Assembly: GCA_910584695.1 (NCBI GenBank)
Contig: CAJUBR010000029.1
Location: 1 to 33,121, forward strand
DNA length: 33,121 nt
DNA from: an uncultured Lachnospiraceae bacterium
Lineage (GTDB): Bacteria; Bacillota; Clostridia; Lachnospirales; Lachnospiraceae
Direction: 5' to 3'
Positions within the stretch are counted from its first letter, which is position 1. Every line of letters begins with the position of its first letter. This document shows, one piece after another, positions 23,951 to 32,136 of the stretch. The notes beneath the pieces are model-generated. The model searched no databases. It was given only the letters and a program-made list of their open reading frames with translations, and was not told where the DNA came from. The position numbers were made by a program, and so were the translations under genes.

Positions 23951-23989
23951 AGGGGACGATTCAGGACAATTGTGAGCAAAAAAACCCCT
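23951..23989. repeat. Possible REP-like remnant upstream of the singleton gene
   Basis: AGGGG (23951-23955) and CCCCT (23985-23989) are inverted around 29 nt that begin ACGATTCAGGACAATTGT. It looks like one arm of a larger palindromic repeat of the kind that ends in GGGGACGATT, with a degraded second arm. Only one copy is present here and the assignment is weak. Confidence 0.25.
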
Positions 23990-24018
23990 TTACTAGAGAT
24001 TTGTGGTATTATTACAAT
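23989..24018 (+). promoter_or_regulatory. Possible promoter of the singleton beta-propeller gene
   Basis: TTTACT (23989-23994), 18-nt spacer, TACAAT (24013-24018). It starts within the REP-like remnant. The leader would be about 12 nt, with AAGGTGG as the ribosome site. Confidence 0.4.
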
Positions 24019-24035
24019 AAAGGTGGTGTTTTACA

Positions 24036-25211
24036 ATGACAAAAATATCAATAGATGGCAATTTGTTTTGTTGTCTGTCACAAAAACAGCAAGAAGAAGT
24101 CAAGATAGGTATAGAAAACAAAAAATTTAAAACGGTATATCATTATCAAGAGAATTTTGTTAAGGAAAAGACTGGGTATCGTTGTAGTGTATGTGATGAA
24201 TTTTATCCTTATCTGAGTATTAAATATGAGGATGGGCTGATCGCACCGGAAGATATATCTAAGCTGAAAGGTAAACTTAAAAAATACAAAAAAGCATCAA
24301 CTGTTTTTTATGATAATCATTATTATGCACAAAATAAGAAAACTCTATTGAAATTTGAGATGGACGTTGATCAGAATATGCAGCAGACTGATGTAATTCC
24401 TATTATGGGTGAAGTGTATCATACAATCATGTCACAGGATGAAAAATACATAGTAACTGAGAGTTTCAAAGGTACACTTGGAATAGTTGATATGTGTACA
24501 AAACACATTATTGCTAAAAAGCAGAAATGTAAAATAAATGGTTCCTTTATTTTTTCTAAAGATGATAAGCTATTGTATTTTTTTGAAAATACAATAAGGT
24601 ACTGGGACTTTATTGAAAATAAAGAAGAAATTATTTGGAAAATTCCAGGGGAATGGAAATTATCTGAGAATAATGAAAAACCAATTCATGTTGCTTGTAA
24701 TAATGTGATTTATAATGGCACAAAAAATACATATTTATTTCAGTGTATGGCTGGAGATATAACATATGTTATTGTTATAAAAGATAAGGATTTGAGTGAA
24801 GTAGTACAATTACCTAATACACCGGTACTTTGCAGATTAGTTTATGTGGAAAAACTGAATCAGTATACATTTGTTTCAGAAAATAAAGCCCTCATTTATG
24901 ATGAGAATTTTAATATTATCGAAAATTTTGCATATCCGGATTTCATACACATATCGAATGGCGGCGGTTATTTTCCTATTGCTATACATGAATCCAATTA
25001 TCCACATAGAATATTTTTGTCACCAGATGGAAAATGGATTTTACTGGATTACTTTACGTCTGTGATTTTGATGAAACGTGAAAATTATGAAATAAAATAT
25101 TGTCTTTTTTCATACACGGGAAGAACCGCACAACATATGGGGTTTGTGGATAGTAAGCATTTCTGGTATACATGGGGTGATACAACATATATCCAGGAAA
25201 TTGTAGGGTAA
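24036..25211 (+). CDS. Hypothetical beta-propeller-like protein, accessory singleton
   Basis: A 391-aa soluble protein with no signal peptide or membrane helix. The N-terminal 110 residues contain a CxxC (YRCSVCDEFYPY) and a basic helix (KLKGKLKKYKKAS). From about 125 on, it shows repeated WD40/propeller-like blades: IMSQDEKYIVTESFKGTLGI, FSKDDKLLYFFENTIRYWDF and FLSPDGKWILLDYF. I recognise no named family. Base composition is visibly more AT-rich than in its neighbours, with frequent ATA, AAA and TGT codons, and it stands alone between hisA and trmB on the opposite strand, which suggests lateral acquisition. Solitary propeller proteins of this kind may act as immunity or scaffold proteins, but nothing here proves it. 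Confidence 0.75.
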   Translation: MTKISIDGNLFCCLSQKQQEEVKIGIENKKFKTVYHYQENFVKEKTGYRCSVCDEFYPYLSIKYEDGLIAPEDISKLKGKLKKYKKASTVFYDNHYYAQNKKTLLKFEMDVDQNMQQTDVIPIMGEVYHTIMSQDEKYIVTESFKGTLGIVDMCTKHIIAKKQKCKINGSFIFSKDDKLLYFFENTIRYWDFIENKEEIIWKIPGEWKLSENNEKPIHVACNNVIYNGTKNTYLFQCMAGDITYVIVIKDKDLSEVVQLPNTPVLCRLVYVEKLNQYTFVSENKALIYDENFNIIENFAYPDFIHISNGGGYFPIAIHESNYPHRIFLSPDGKWILLDYFTSVILMKRENYEIKYCLFSYTGRTAQHMGFVDSKHFWYTWGDTTYIQEIVG

Positions 25212-25238
25212 GCAATAATTCATTTGAAAATGGACCAT

Positions 25239-25373
25239 TCACTTATGCTTTACCGTGTCCCTGTTCAATTCCTTCTTCACAGTACTCATTCTCTGTCCAA
25301 ATTCCCGGATAACCGGATATTGCCGCTTTACTTCATAAATTTTACCATTTAAGGCCGCACCGATTTTTTTCAT
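25239..25373 (-). CDS. Tiny ORF downstream of trmB (44 aa), doubtful
   Basis: Begins MKKIGAALNGKIYEVKRQYP and ends NRDTVKHK before a TGA at 25239. It is basic, with no membrane segment. The ribosome site is weak (AAGGTAG, spacing 7). It starts 41 bp after the trmB stop on the same strand, so it could be translated from the trmB transcript or be a gene remnant. No family recognised. Confidence 0.3.
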   Translation of the reverse strand: MKKIGAALNGKIYEVKRQYPVIREFGQRMSTVKKELNRDTVKHK

Positions 25374-25414
25374 AAAATACTACCTTACTATGCTTACTTT
25401 TATTCTATGCAGTT

Positions 25415-26068
25415 CTAATCCTTTTTGTTCGTCATTACAATCTCCATCCGGCAGATTGCATTTCCTTTCTCTACAAATCTGGTTTCATATTCGGTCATTA
25501 CATTTCCTTCTATATATTCTGAGTGATGTAAATCAAAAGTATGGTTTAACAGTTCCCAATTTTGTGCCTGTTCAACCTGTTCTAATGAAAAATCAAATAA
25601 ATCTTTATTATCTGTTTTAAAAATTACATGCCCCTCCTTCACAAGAATTTTTTCATAACGTTCCAGAAACTGTACGGAAGTCAGTCTTCTTTTTGCGTGA
25701 CGGTCTTTTGGCCAGGGATCCGAAAAATTGAGATATATCCTTGAAACTTCACCCTCCTCAAAAACCTCTGTAATATTTTCCGCTTCCATACGAATGAAAT
25801 AAAGATTCGGTAAATCTTCTTCTTCCTGTTTTTCAATGGCACGAACCAATACGGAAGAATATTTTTCGATTCCTATATAATTGATATCCGGATTCTGCTT
25901 TGCCAATGTCATAATAAACTGTCCTTTTCCCATACCAATCTCTATATAAATCGGATGATCATTTCCAAATACGGTATTCCATTTTCCTCTATATTCTGTT
26001 TCATCTTTTATTGTGAACCAGCTTTCCCTTATTATATCCCGTGATCCGGGTACATTTCGTAAACGCAT
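25415..26068 (-). CDS. trmB: tRNA (guanine-46-N7)-methyltransferase
   Basis: Methylates G46 in the variable loop of tRNA using SAM. At 217 aa it has the usual length for Firmicutes TrmB. Motifs: IEIGMGKGQF at 42-51 (SAM loop), YIGIEKY (acidic loop), LNFSDPWPKDRHAKRR near 113-128 (catalytic DPWPK.RH.KRR signature) and FKTDN near 150, followed by NVMTEYETRF near the C-terminus. A strong AGGAGG precedes the ATG. A TTGACT on the minus strand (about 26127-26122) could be its -35, without a good -10. Confidence 0.96.
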   Translation of the reverse strand: MRLRNVPGSRDIIRESWFTIKDETEYRGKWNTVFGNDHPIYIEIGMGKGQFIMTLAKQNPDINYIGIEKYSSVLVRAIEKQEEEDLPNLYFIRMEAENITEVFEEGEVSRIYLNFSDPWPKDRHAKRRLTSVQFLERYEKILVKEGHVIFKTDNKDLFDFSLEQVEQAQNWELLNHTFDLHHSEYIEGNVMTEYETRFVEKGNAICRMEIVMTNKKD

Positions 26069-26141
26069 CTTTCTATCCTCCTGACTATAATCTCAAAATG
26101 AGAGTAATTCACTTGCGGCAAAAAGTCAAGCCCTGTAAAGG

Positions 26142-26170
26142 TTGACACTCCAAGCCAGATATAATAAAAT
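26142..26170 (+). promoter_or_regulatory. Sigma-A promoter of the DD-carboxypeptidase gene
   Basis: Perfect TTGACA (26142-26147), 17-nt spacer, TAAAAT (26165-26170). A better -10 hexamer, TATAAT (26160-26165), is only 12 nt from the -35 and is therefore unlikely to be used. Confidence 0.65.
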
Positions 26171-26209
26171 AAATTTAATTATGTTTATCTACAAAGGAGC
26201 AGATATCAG

Positions 26210-27616
26210 ATGAAGAAAATAACTGCTATTCTATTGGCATTTATACTTATATTTATATGTTATATCCCTTCTAATGCAACGGAAGCAACAGAAGCAACCA
26301 CGGAGCATCCTGAAACTACAGAATATCCCGATGACCCATCAAAAGAGCCGGATATTGTGTCCAATGCTGCCATTGTTATAGATGCGGCAACCGGTCAGGT
26401 TCTATATGAAAAAAATTCACACGACAAAAAGTATCCTGCAAGTATTACCAAGATTATGACAACAATCGTTGCTTTGGATCATAATGTGAATTTTAATGAC
26501 ACGATTACCATGTCAGACAATGCTATCTGGGGAATTGAACGGGACAGTACGAATATCGGACTGGATGTAGGGGAAAAGGTGACTGTGGAAGATTGTATTT
26601 ATGCTACCATGGTAAAATCTGCAAACGAATGTGCCTATGCAGTTGCAGAATATGTTGCTGGTGATCTAAATTCTTTCTCTAAACTCATGAATGACAAAGC
26701 AAAGGAGCTTGGCTGTGAACATACCCATTTTATCACTCCAAACGGTCTGCATGAAGACGACCATTATACCTGTGCCTACGATATGGCACTGATTACAAAA
26801 TATGCCCTGCAAAACGATACCTTTCGTCAAATTGCAGGAACACTGACTTATACTGTTCCACCTACTAATTTAACAAAGGAGCCGACAGAATTATGGAATG
26901 GTAATAAAATGATCAGTTCTGCTTCTCCTTATTATTATGAATATTGCGAAGGCGGTAAAACAGGTTATACAACAGATGCAAATAATACGCTGGTTACCTT
27001 TTCGAAAAAAGACGGTCTGGAACTTATCTGCGTTATTTTAGATTGTGACGGTCTTAAGTATTCCTATACAGACTCAAAAGCTCTCTATAATTATTGTTAT
27101 AATAACTACACTTATTTTTATCCTTTATCTGATTTTTCTTTTGAGTCTGATGATGATAATGTGACAAAAACAAATACCATCCTAAATAATTATTATTCCA
27201 ACTTAGACCATGAAATGATCGATTTGGAGGTAGATAAAGATTTCTCTTTACTGATTAACAAATCTATGGATACTACAAAAATTGAACGGGAAATAAAACT
27301 TTACAATGAAGCCAAAAAAGATATTTTAGGGGAAATTAATTTTTCCTATGACGGAGAGCAAATCGGTACTACTCCCATCACGAGTATGGCTCCCCTTCTT
27401 TCATCCCAAATGGCACAAAAGGAGGAAAAGCCCACCGTTTCTATTTTTGGAAAAACCAAAAAAATTCTGTTCATTATTTTAATTATAATAGCTGCTCTTT
27501 TCATCATTCTTGTTATTTATATCATTTTTGCATCATTGATAAGAGCAATAAAACGGAATCGAAGAAGACGATACCTCAGAAGACGTAAAAAACGTGATGA
27601 CGATTATTACTTTTAG
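26210..27616 (+). CDS. D-alanyl-D-alanine carboxypeptidase (penicillin-binding protein 5 family)
   Basis: Trims the terminal D-Ala from peptidoglycan pentapeptides outside the cell, controlling cross-linking. The 468-aa protein has a signal peptide (ILLAFILIFICYIP), a Thr/Glu-rich linker with ATEATEATTE, then the S11 peptidase domain: SITK at 78-81 (nucleophile Ser78), SAN at 137-139 in place of the common SGN, and KTG at 250-252. The C-terminus differs from the usual amphipathic helix: a full membrane helix (ILFIILIIIAALFIILVIYII, split here as ILFIILIIIAALF and IILVIYII) is followed by a strongly basic tail (RNRRRRYLRRRKKR) and DDDYYF, so it has a real transmembrane anchor. ACAAAGGAG precedes the ATG. 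The kinase-like gene follows after 43 bp. Confidence 0.94.
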   Translation: MKKITAILLAFILIFICYIPSNATEATEATTEHPETTEYPDDPSKEPDIVSNAAIVIDAATGQVLYEKNSHDKKYPASITKIMTTIVALDHNVNFNDTITMSDNAIWGIERDSTNIGLDVGEKVTVEDCIYATMVKSANECAYAVAEYVAGDLNSFSKLMNDKAKELGCEHTHFITPNGLHEDDHYTCAYDMALITKYALQNDTFRQIAGTLTYTVPPTNLTKEPTELWNGNKMISSASPYYYEYCEGGKTGYTTDANNTLVTFSKKDGLELICVILDCDGLKYSYTDSKALYNYCYNNYTYFYPLSDFSFESDDDNVTKTNTILNNYYSNLDHEMIDLEVDKDFSLLINKSMDTTKIEREIKLYNEAKKDILGEINFSYDGEQIGTTPITSMAPLLSSQMAQKEEKPTVSIFGKTKKILFIILIIIAALFIILVIYIIFASLIRAIKRNRRRRYLRRRKKRDDDYYF

Positions 27617-27659
27617 TGATAAACTGCTTATATGATATTATTTAAGATGAGGATATGCC

Positions 27660-28796
27660 ATGACAAAGGATGAAACAAACCCACTCAACATCATAGAAGA
27701 AGCAAATTCCAAAACATTAGACTATTTTAATAAGACCTATGTCAGTAATCTGGAGCTGGTACAGAGTTTAAAAACGGAATTATTTGAGTTGGAAGTACAG
27801 ATTGAAACCCTTCAAAAAACCAGAGAACTCTATACTTATCACATTGATAACCGCCGGAATGTATTTTCTCCTCTTTCAGGAGAAAGTACAAATACCATGA
27901 CAAAAGGAAATCAAATTGCTTTACAGATTAAAGATTTGGAAGATGCAAAGGTACGTTTGGAAAAACGCATTCAGGAATTAGAACAGGATATTCTGTTTTA
28001 TAAGGAACAGGTGGAAATGCTCTCAAAAGCAGGTAAATGCATTCATACCGTCTTAGTAGGAAAAAACCATCAAACGGAAGAAAATTCTTCTGATCATAGT
28101 GATGCAATTGAATTTATTGAAACAGAAGATACAGAATCCAAAACAATGCATAATTATAATATGCTGATGTTAGAAGATTACGAACATTTTCAATATGCTA
28201 CAAGCTTAGACCAGAATATCAAGCAAGAGCTGATTTCTAATCTGAATAAATTAGACGTTTTAAAATGGCTGCTCCACTCAGATATTGGCCGGGCAAAAGT
28301 CACTTTAGATGAACTTCACACCTCACAAAAATCCATTTTATCTTCTTTGGAACAGATTCTTAACGACTTAGAATATAATGTTGATACAAAACAACCTGTA
28401 TGGGATCAGGTAAACAAATTAATTCAGGGTTATCAGGATGAACATCCCGAATGTATGATTACTTTCTCCTGCGACTGTACAGAACATGAACTGAATCTTC
28501 CTCCAATGATTACAATCCGCTTGATCCGGATGTTAAAGGAGATATTTGATAATATATTTAAACATTCCAATGCAAACAAAGTAACCGCAAAGATATTTAT
28601 CAGCAGCCGGCTGATTGATGTCTATGTAAATGATAATGGTGTTGGAATCCCGGAAGATTATTTAGAACGCTCTAACTGGTCCTCTGGATTACACAAATTA
28701 CAGGAAACTATTTATCAACTAGACGGAAAATTGCAGATTCAGGGAGATTTAATTTCTGGAACAAATGTAAGATTTTCATTTCCGATTAAAAAATAA
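27660..28796 (+). CDS. Cytoplasmic DegS/NarL-class ATPase, orphan histidine-kinase-like
   Basis: A soluble 378-aa protein with a long N-terminal coiled coil (about 25-125), a helical middle segment (about 165-245) and a C-terminal HATPase domain (about 270-376). ATP motifs: EIFDNIFKHSNA (N-box, 294-305) and DNGVGIP (325-331), then SSGLHKLQETIYQLDGKL and SGTNVRFSFP, as in the HPK7/DegS group. I see no ELHD box, where the phosphorylated His should lie; His206 (WLLHSD) and His220 (DELHTS) are the only candidates. No response regulator is adjacent. It may be a degenerate kinase or an ATP-dependent regulatory protein. GAGG lies about 7 nt before the ATG. Confidence 0.8.
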   Translation: MTKDETNPLNIIEEANSKTLDYFNKTYVSNLELVQSLKTELFELEVQIETLQKTRELYTYHIDNRRNVFSPLSGESTNTMTKGNQIALQIKDLEDAKVRLEKRIQELEQDILFYKEQVEMLSKAGKCIHTVLVGKNHQTEENSSDHSDAIEFIETEDTESKTMHNYNMLMLEDYEHFQYATSLDQNIKQELISNLNKLDVLKWLLHSDIGRAKVTLDELHTSQKSILSSLEQILNDLEYNVDTKQPVWDQVNKLIQGYQDEHPECMITFSCDCTEHELNLPPMITIRLIRMLKEIFDNIFKHSNANKVTAKIFISSRLIDVYVNDNGVGIPEDYLERSNWSSGLHKLQETIYQLDGKLQIQGDLISGTNVRFSFPIKK

Positions 28797-28802
28797 TTAT
28801 AT

Positions 28803-28831
28803 TTGAATAATGCACAAAATGAGAATATAGA
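28803..28831 (+). promoter_or_regulatory. Possible promoter of argS-pyrC
   Basis: TTGAAT (28803-28808), 17-nt spacer, TATAGA (28826-28831). The gap is only 81 bp, too short for a T-box leader. Confidence 0.4.
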
Positions 28832-28877
28832 TAAATATCATGACTATACTTAATACTATCAGGAGGCACAACAAATT

Positions 28878-30563
28878 ATGAAAAAACAGATTATACAACT
28901 GATTGCAGCAGCAGCGGATTTAGACTATGAAATGGTAACAGAGATTTTGGAAATTCCTCCAAAACCGGATATGGGAGATTATGCATTTCCATGTTTTCAA
29001 TTGGCAAAATCCCTTCATAAGGCACCACCGTTAATCGCTACCGACATCGCAGAGAAAATCGGTGATGTGGATATTATTGACAAATTAGAAGTAAAAGGTG
29101 CTTATCTTAATTTTTTCCTAAAAAAAGAAATGTTTGTCAAATCCATGATGGAAAGTGCAAGCATCAAGAATTTTGGTTCTTCTGCTATAGGGGAAGGAAA
29201 AACAATCTGCATTGATTATTCCTCACCAAACGTCGCAAAGAATTTTCACGTGGGACATCTCCGCACTACAATTATTGGTAACTCCCTTTACAAAATTTAT
29301 AGTAAGCTGGGTTATAAAGTAGAACGTATCAACCACTTAGGCGACTGGGGTACACAATTTGGAAAGCTGATCGTAGCCTATAAAGCATGGGGCAGCAAAG
29401 AAGCTGTAGAAAAAGACGGTGTGGCAGAGCTGATGCGTCTCTATGTAAAATTCCATGATGAAGCAGATAAAAACGATACCTTAAATGACGAGGCAAGAGC
29501 ATGGTTTACAAAAATGGAGCATGGGGATGAAGAAGCATTAGATATCTGGAAATGGTTTGTGGATATCAGTCTGAAGGAGTATAAAGGAACTTATGAACTG
29601 TTAGGAATGGATTTTGATCATTATATGGGTGAGAGTTTTTACCGTGATAAAACTGCTGCCGTTGTAGAAAAACTCCAAAATGCAAATTTGCTAAAAGAAA
29701 GTGAAGGTGCCCGTATTGTTGATTTAGAAGAATACAATATGGCTCCCTGCCTAATCATGAAAAAGGATGGGAGTTCTATTTATGCTACCCGTGATCTGGC
29801 TGCCATCTTCTACCGTAAAGAAACTTATCACTTTGATAAATGCCTTTATGTTACCGGACAGGAACAAAAACTTCATTTTGCCCAGGTATTTAAAGTGGTA
29901 GAACTTCTTGGCAATGATTGGGCAAAGGACAGTCTGGTTCATATTCCTTATGGACTGGTAAGTCTTGAAGGTGCAAAACTCTCCACACGGAGCGGTAATA
30001 TCATATATGCTGAAGACATTTTATTGGAAGCAATTGATAAGGTAAAAAAGACCATTAAAGAAAAAAATCCCGCTCTTGAACATAAAGATGAAGTCGCAAA
30101 AATAGTCGGAGTTGGTGCTATCTTATTCCATGATCTGTACAATCAGAGAATTAAAGATGTTTCCTTTAAATGGGATAAAGTCCTGAATTTTGATGGAGAA
30201 ACCGGTCCCTATGTACAATATACCTATGTCCGCTGTGCAAGTATTCTCCGCACTGTTCAATATGATGAAAATGCTGCAATTGATTACAGTCTTTTACTGG
30301 ATGAAGAAGCAATTGCACTATTAAAAGAGATTAACCGTTTTCCACAAGTCATTGCAGACGCCGCAGAAAAATATGAACCTTGTGTAGTAGCCCGTTTTGC
30401 AATGGATGTGGCACAGTCGTTTTCCCGTTTTTATAATGCATGCCGTGTGAATGTAGAGGATGATGATCTTCGCAATGCAAGAGTAAAACTTGTATCCCTG
30501 ACAAAAAATACATTAAAGGATGCATTGGATTTGTTAGGAATCGGGTGTCCGGAACAAATGTAA
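28878..30563 (+). CDS. argS: Arginyl-tRNA synthetase
   Basis: Charges tRNA-Arg with arginine. The 561-aa class I synthetase has an N-terminal Add-1 domain (MGDYAFPCFQLAK...), SSPNVAKNFHVGHLRTTIIG with the HIGH-type HVGH at 124-127, NHLGDWGTQFGKL, a KMSKS-like KLSTRSGN at 367-374 and a C-terminal DALR domain with FYNACRVN. In ArgRS the second class I signature is often KMSTRKG; here the second lysine is a serine, which is tolerated in this family because another lysine ahead of the HIGH motif can compensate (family knowledge). AGGAGG lies 11 nt before the ATG, a wide spacing. pyrC starts 13 bp after the stop. Confidence 0.97.
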   Translation: MKKQIIQLIAAAADLDYEMVTEILEIPPKPDMGDYAFPCFQLAKSLHKAPPLIATDIAEKIGDVDIIDKLEVKGAYLNFFLKKEMFVKSMMESASIKNFGSSAIGEGKTICIDYSSPNVAKNFHVGHLRTTIIGNSLYKIYSKLGYKVERINHLGDWGTQFGKLIVAYKAWGSKEAVEKDGVAELMRLYVKFHDEADKNDTLNDEARAWFTKMEHGDEEALDIWKWFVDISLKEYKGTYELLGMDFDHYMGESFYRDKTAAVVEKLQNANLLKESEGARIVDLEEYNMAPCLIMKKDGSSIYATRDLAAIFYRKETYHFDKCLYVTGQEQKLHFAQVFKVVELLGNDWAKDSLVHIPYGLVSLEGAKLSTRSGNIIYAEDILLEAIDKVKKTIKEKNPALEHKDEVAKIVGVGAILFHDLYNQRIKDVSFKWDKVLNFDGETGPYVQYTYVRCASILRTVQYDENAAIDYSLLLDEEAIALLKEINRFPQVIADAAEKYEPCVVARFAMDVAQSFSRFYNACRVNVEDDDLRNARVKLVSLTKNTLKDALDLLGIGCPEQM

Positions 30564-30576
30564 AATGGAGGACAAT

Positions 30577-31974
30577 ATGATGCTTCTTATAAAAAATGGT
30601 TATATATTTGACCCTCAATCCGGGAGGGAGGGACACTATGATATATTGATTAATAACAATAGAATCAAGTGTATCAAACCTTCTATTTCCGATTCTGATT
30701 TTACAAAAGAAGAACAAAAAAGCTTGCAAATTATTTATGCGGATCATATGATGATCGCACCTGGTCTGGTTGATGTTCATGTACATTTCAGAGACCCGGG
30801 CTTTACCTATAAAGAAGACATTTATACCGGTGCAAAAGCCGCCGCAAAAGGAGGATTTACAACAGTTGTTCTTATGGCAAATACCAAACCTACGGTGGAC
30901 AATCCGGATACTTTACAATATGTCATAAAAAAAGGACAGGAAACGGATATTCATGTACTGACCTGTGCCTCCGTCACAAAATCATTAAAAGGACAGGAAT
31001 TGACAGACATGGATACCCTAAAAGCAATGGGTGCTGTTGGTTTTACGGATGATGGAATTCCTATGTTAGATGAATCTATTGTCATAGCAGCCATGAAGAA
31101 ATCAAAAGAATTGAACACACCACTAAGTTTTCATGAAGAAAATCCTGATCTTATAACCAACAATGGTATTAACCACGGAAAAGCTTCTGAATATTATAAG
31201 ATAGAGGGTTCTCCAAGGGCTGCTGAAATTGATCTTATCTCCAGAGATTTATCTCTTGCAGTAAATTTAGAAGCCCCTATTAATATTCAGCATATAAGCA
31301 GTAAAGAAGGGGTAGAATTAGTACGGCAAGCCAAATTTGAGATGATCTCAAAGAAAAATTTTCTCCTTTCCAGAGCTGGCAGACAGAAATCCAATACCAG
31401 TGAAACAAAACAATCTGACACAATGCAGATTATCCCATCAGAGACTGCAAGAGCCATTAACATACATTCCGAAGCGACTCCTCATCATTTTTCTTTAACA
31501 GAGGAAGCTGCCATAAAACATGGGACTCTTGCAAAAATGAATCCTCCTCTTCGCACCGAAAAGGACAGACAGGCTATTATTCAGGGGTTAAAAGATAATA
31601 CCATTGATATTATAGCCACGGATCATGCACCACACAGTATAGAAGAAAAAGAAAAACCTATAACAGAAGCTCCCAGTGGAATTATTGGTCTGGAAACCGC
31701 TTTTTCTTTAGGTATCACAAATCTAGTGAAAACAGGATATTTAACCTACATGGAACTTTTAGAAAAAATGACAATAAATCCTGCCTCCATGTATCATCTT
31801 GACTGTGGATATCTATCTGAGGGTGGTCCGGCAGATTTAATTATTTTTAACGAGAATTCTTATACTGTTGATAACTTTTATTCCAAATCCAATAATTCTC
31901 CTTTTAAAGGAGAAACATTAATCGGAGAAATACAATATACAATATGTGACGGGAAGATTTTATATGAAAAATAG
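30577..31974 (+). CDS. pyrC: Dihydroorotase, class I, with an internal insertion
   Basis: Closes carbamoyl-aspartate to dihydroorotate in pyrimidine synthesis. The 465-aa amidohydrolase has all metal and substrate positions: HVH at 68-70, TDDG with Asp158, FHEEN with His186, IQHIS with His239 and TDHAPH with Asp349. Typical class I enzymes have about 425-430 residues; the excess is an insertion of about 36 polar residues at 254-294, between LVRQAK and SEATPHHF, just before the strand usually written as VTAEVTPHH. The ATG at 30577 follows GGAGG by 5 nt; an upstream ATG at 30565 overlaps that site. Coupled to argS by a 13-bp gap. No other pyr genes are near and no PyrR or attenuator signal is visible. 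Confidence 0.93.
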   Translation: MMLLIKNGYIFDPQSGREGHYDILINNNRIKCIKPSISDSDFTKEEQKSLQIIYADHMMIAPGLVDVHVHFRDPGFTYKEDIYTGAKAAAKGGFTTVVLMANTKPTVDNPDTLQYVIKKGQETDIHVLTCASVTKSLKGQELTDMDTLKAMGAVGFTDDGIPMLDESIVIAAMKKSKELNTPLSFHEENPDLITNNGINHGKASEYYKIEGSPRAAEIDLISRDLSLAVNLEAPINIQHISSKEGVELVRQAKFEMISKKNFLLSRAGRQKSNTSETKQSDTMQIIPSETARAINIHSEATPHHFSLTEEAAIKHGTLAKMNPPLRTEKDRQAIIQGLKDNTIDIIATDHAPHSIEEKEKPITEAPSGIIGLETAFSLGITNLVKTGYLTYMELLEKMTINPASMYHLDCGYLSEGGPADLIIFNENSYTVDNFYSKSNNSPFKGETLIGEIQYTICDGKILYEK

Positions 31975-31995
31975 CCGGTATTTTCATATATTTAC

Positions 31996-32027
31996 AAATG
32001 TAAAGGCTCTTAACTGCCTTTACATTT
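31996..32027 (+). terminator. Terminator after pyrC, possibly bidirectional
   Basis: AAATGTAAAGGC pairs with GCCTTTACATTT around an 8-nt loop, and outer CCGGTA (31975) pairs with TACCGG (32028). The T-tract is short (TTTT), so efficiency is uncertain. On the minus strand it could end the 32985-32137 transcript. Confidence 0.65.
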
Positions 32028-32136
32028 TACCGGTAACATTATAAACGCGGTCAGCGACATGGTTGTCTCAATGGTTAAGGAGCTCCGTTCTTTCTTTTGC
32101 ATATACGATCATGTCCTTTCTTATCCCCTGGGACCA

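Noticed and set aside
26160..26165. TATAAT as the -10 of the DD-carboxypeptidase promoter
   Set aside because: It lies only 12 nt from the TTGACA; the TAAAAT five bases later has the correct 17-nt spacing.
28797..28877. T-box or other tRNA-sensing leader before argS
   Set aside because: The gap is only 81 bp, with no specifier hairpin or T-box sequence.
30349..30786. Minus-strand ORF of 145 codons across the argS-pyrC junction
   Set aside because: It spans the ends of two firmly identified genes and has no ribosome site of note.
32041..32136. A coding-like stretch (frame reading AVSDMVVSMVKEL) between pyrC and the lipoprotein gene
   Set aside because: The open frame has no start signal, no recognisable homologue and is short. 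It could be a gene remnant but there is no support beyond appearance.
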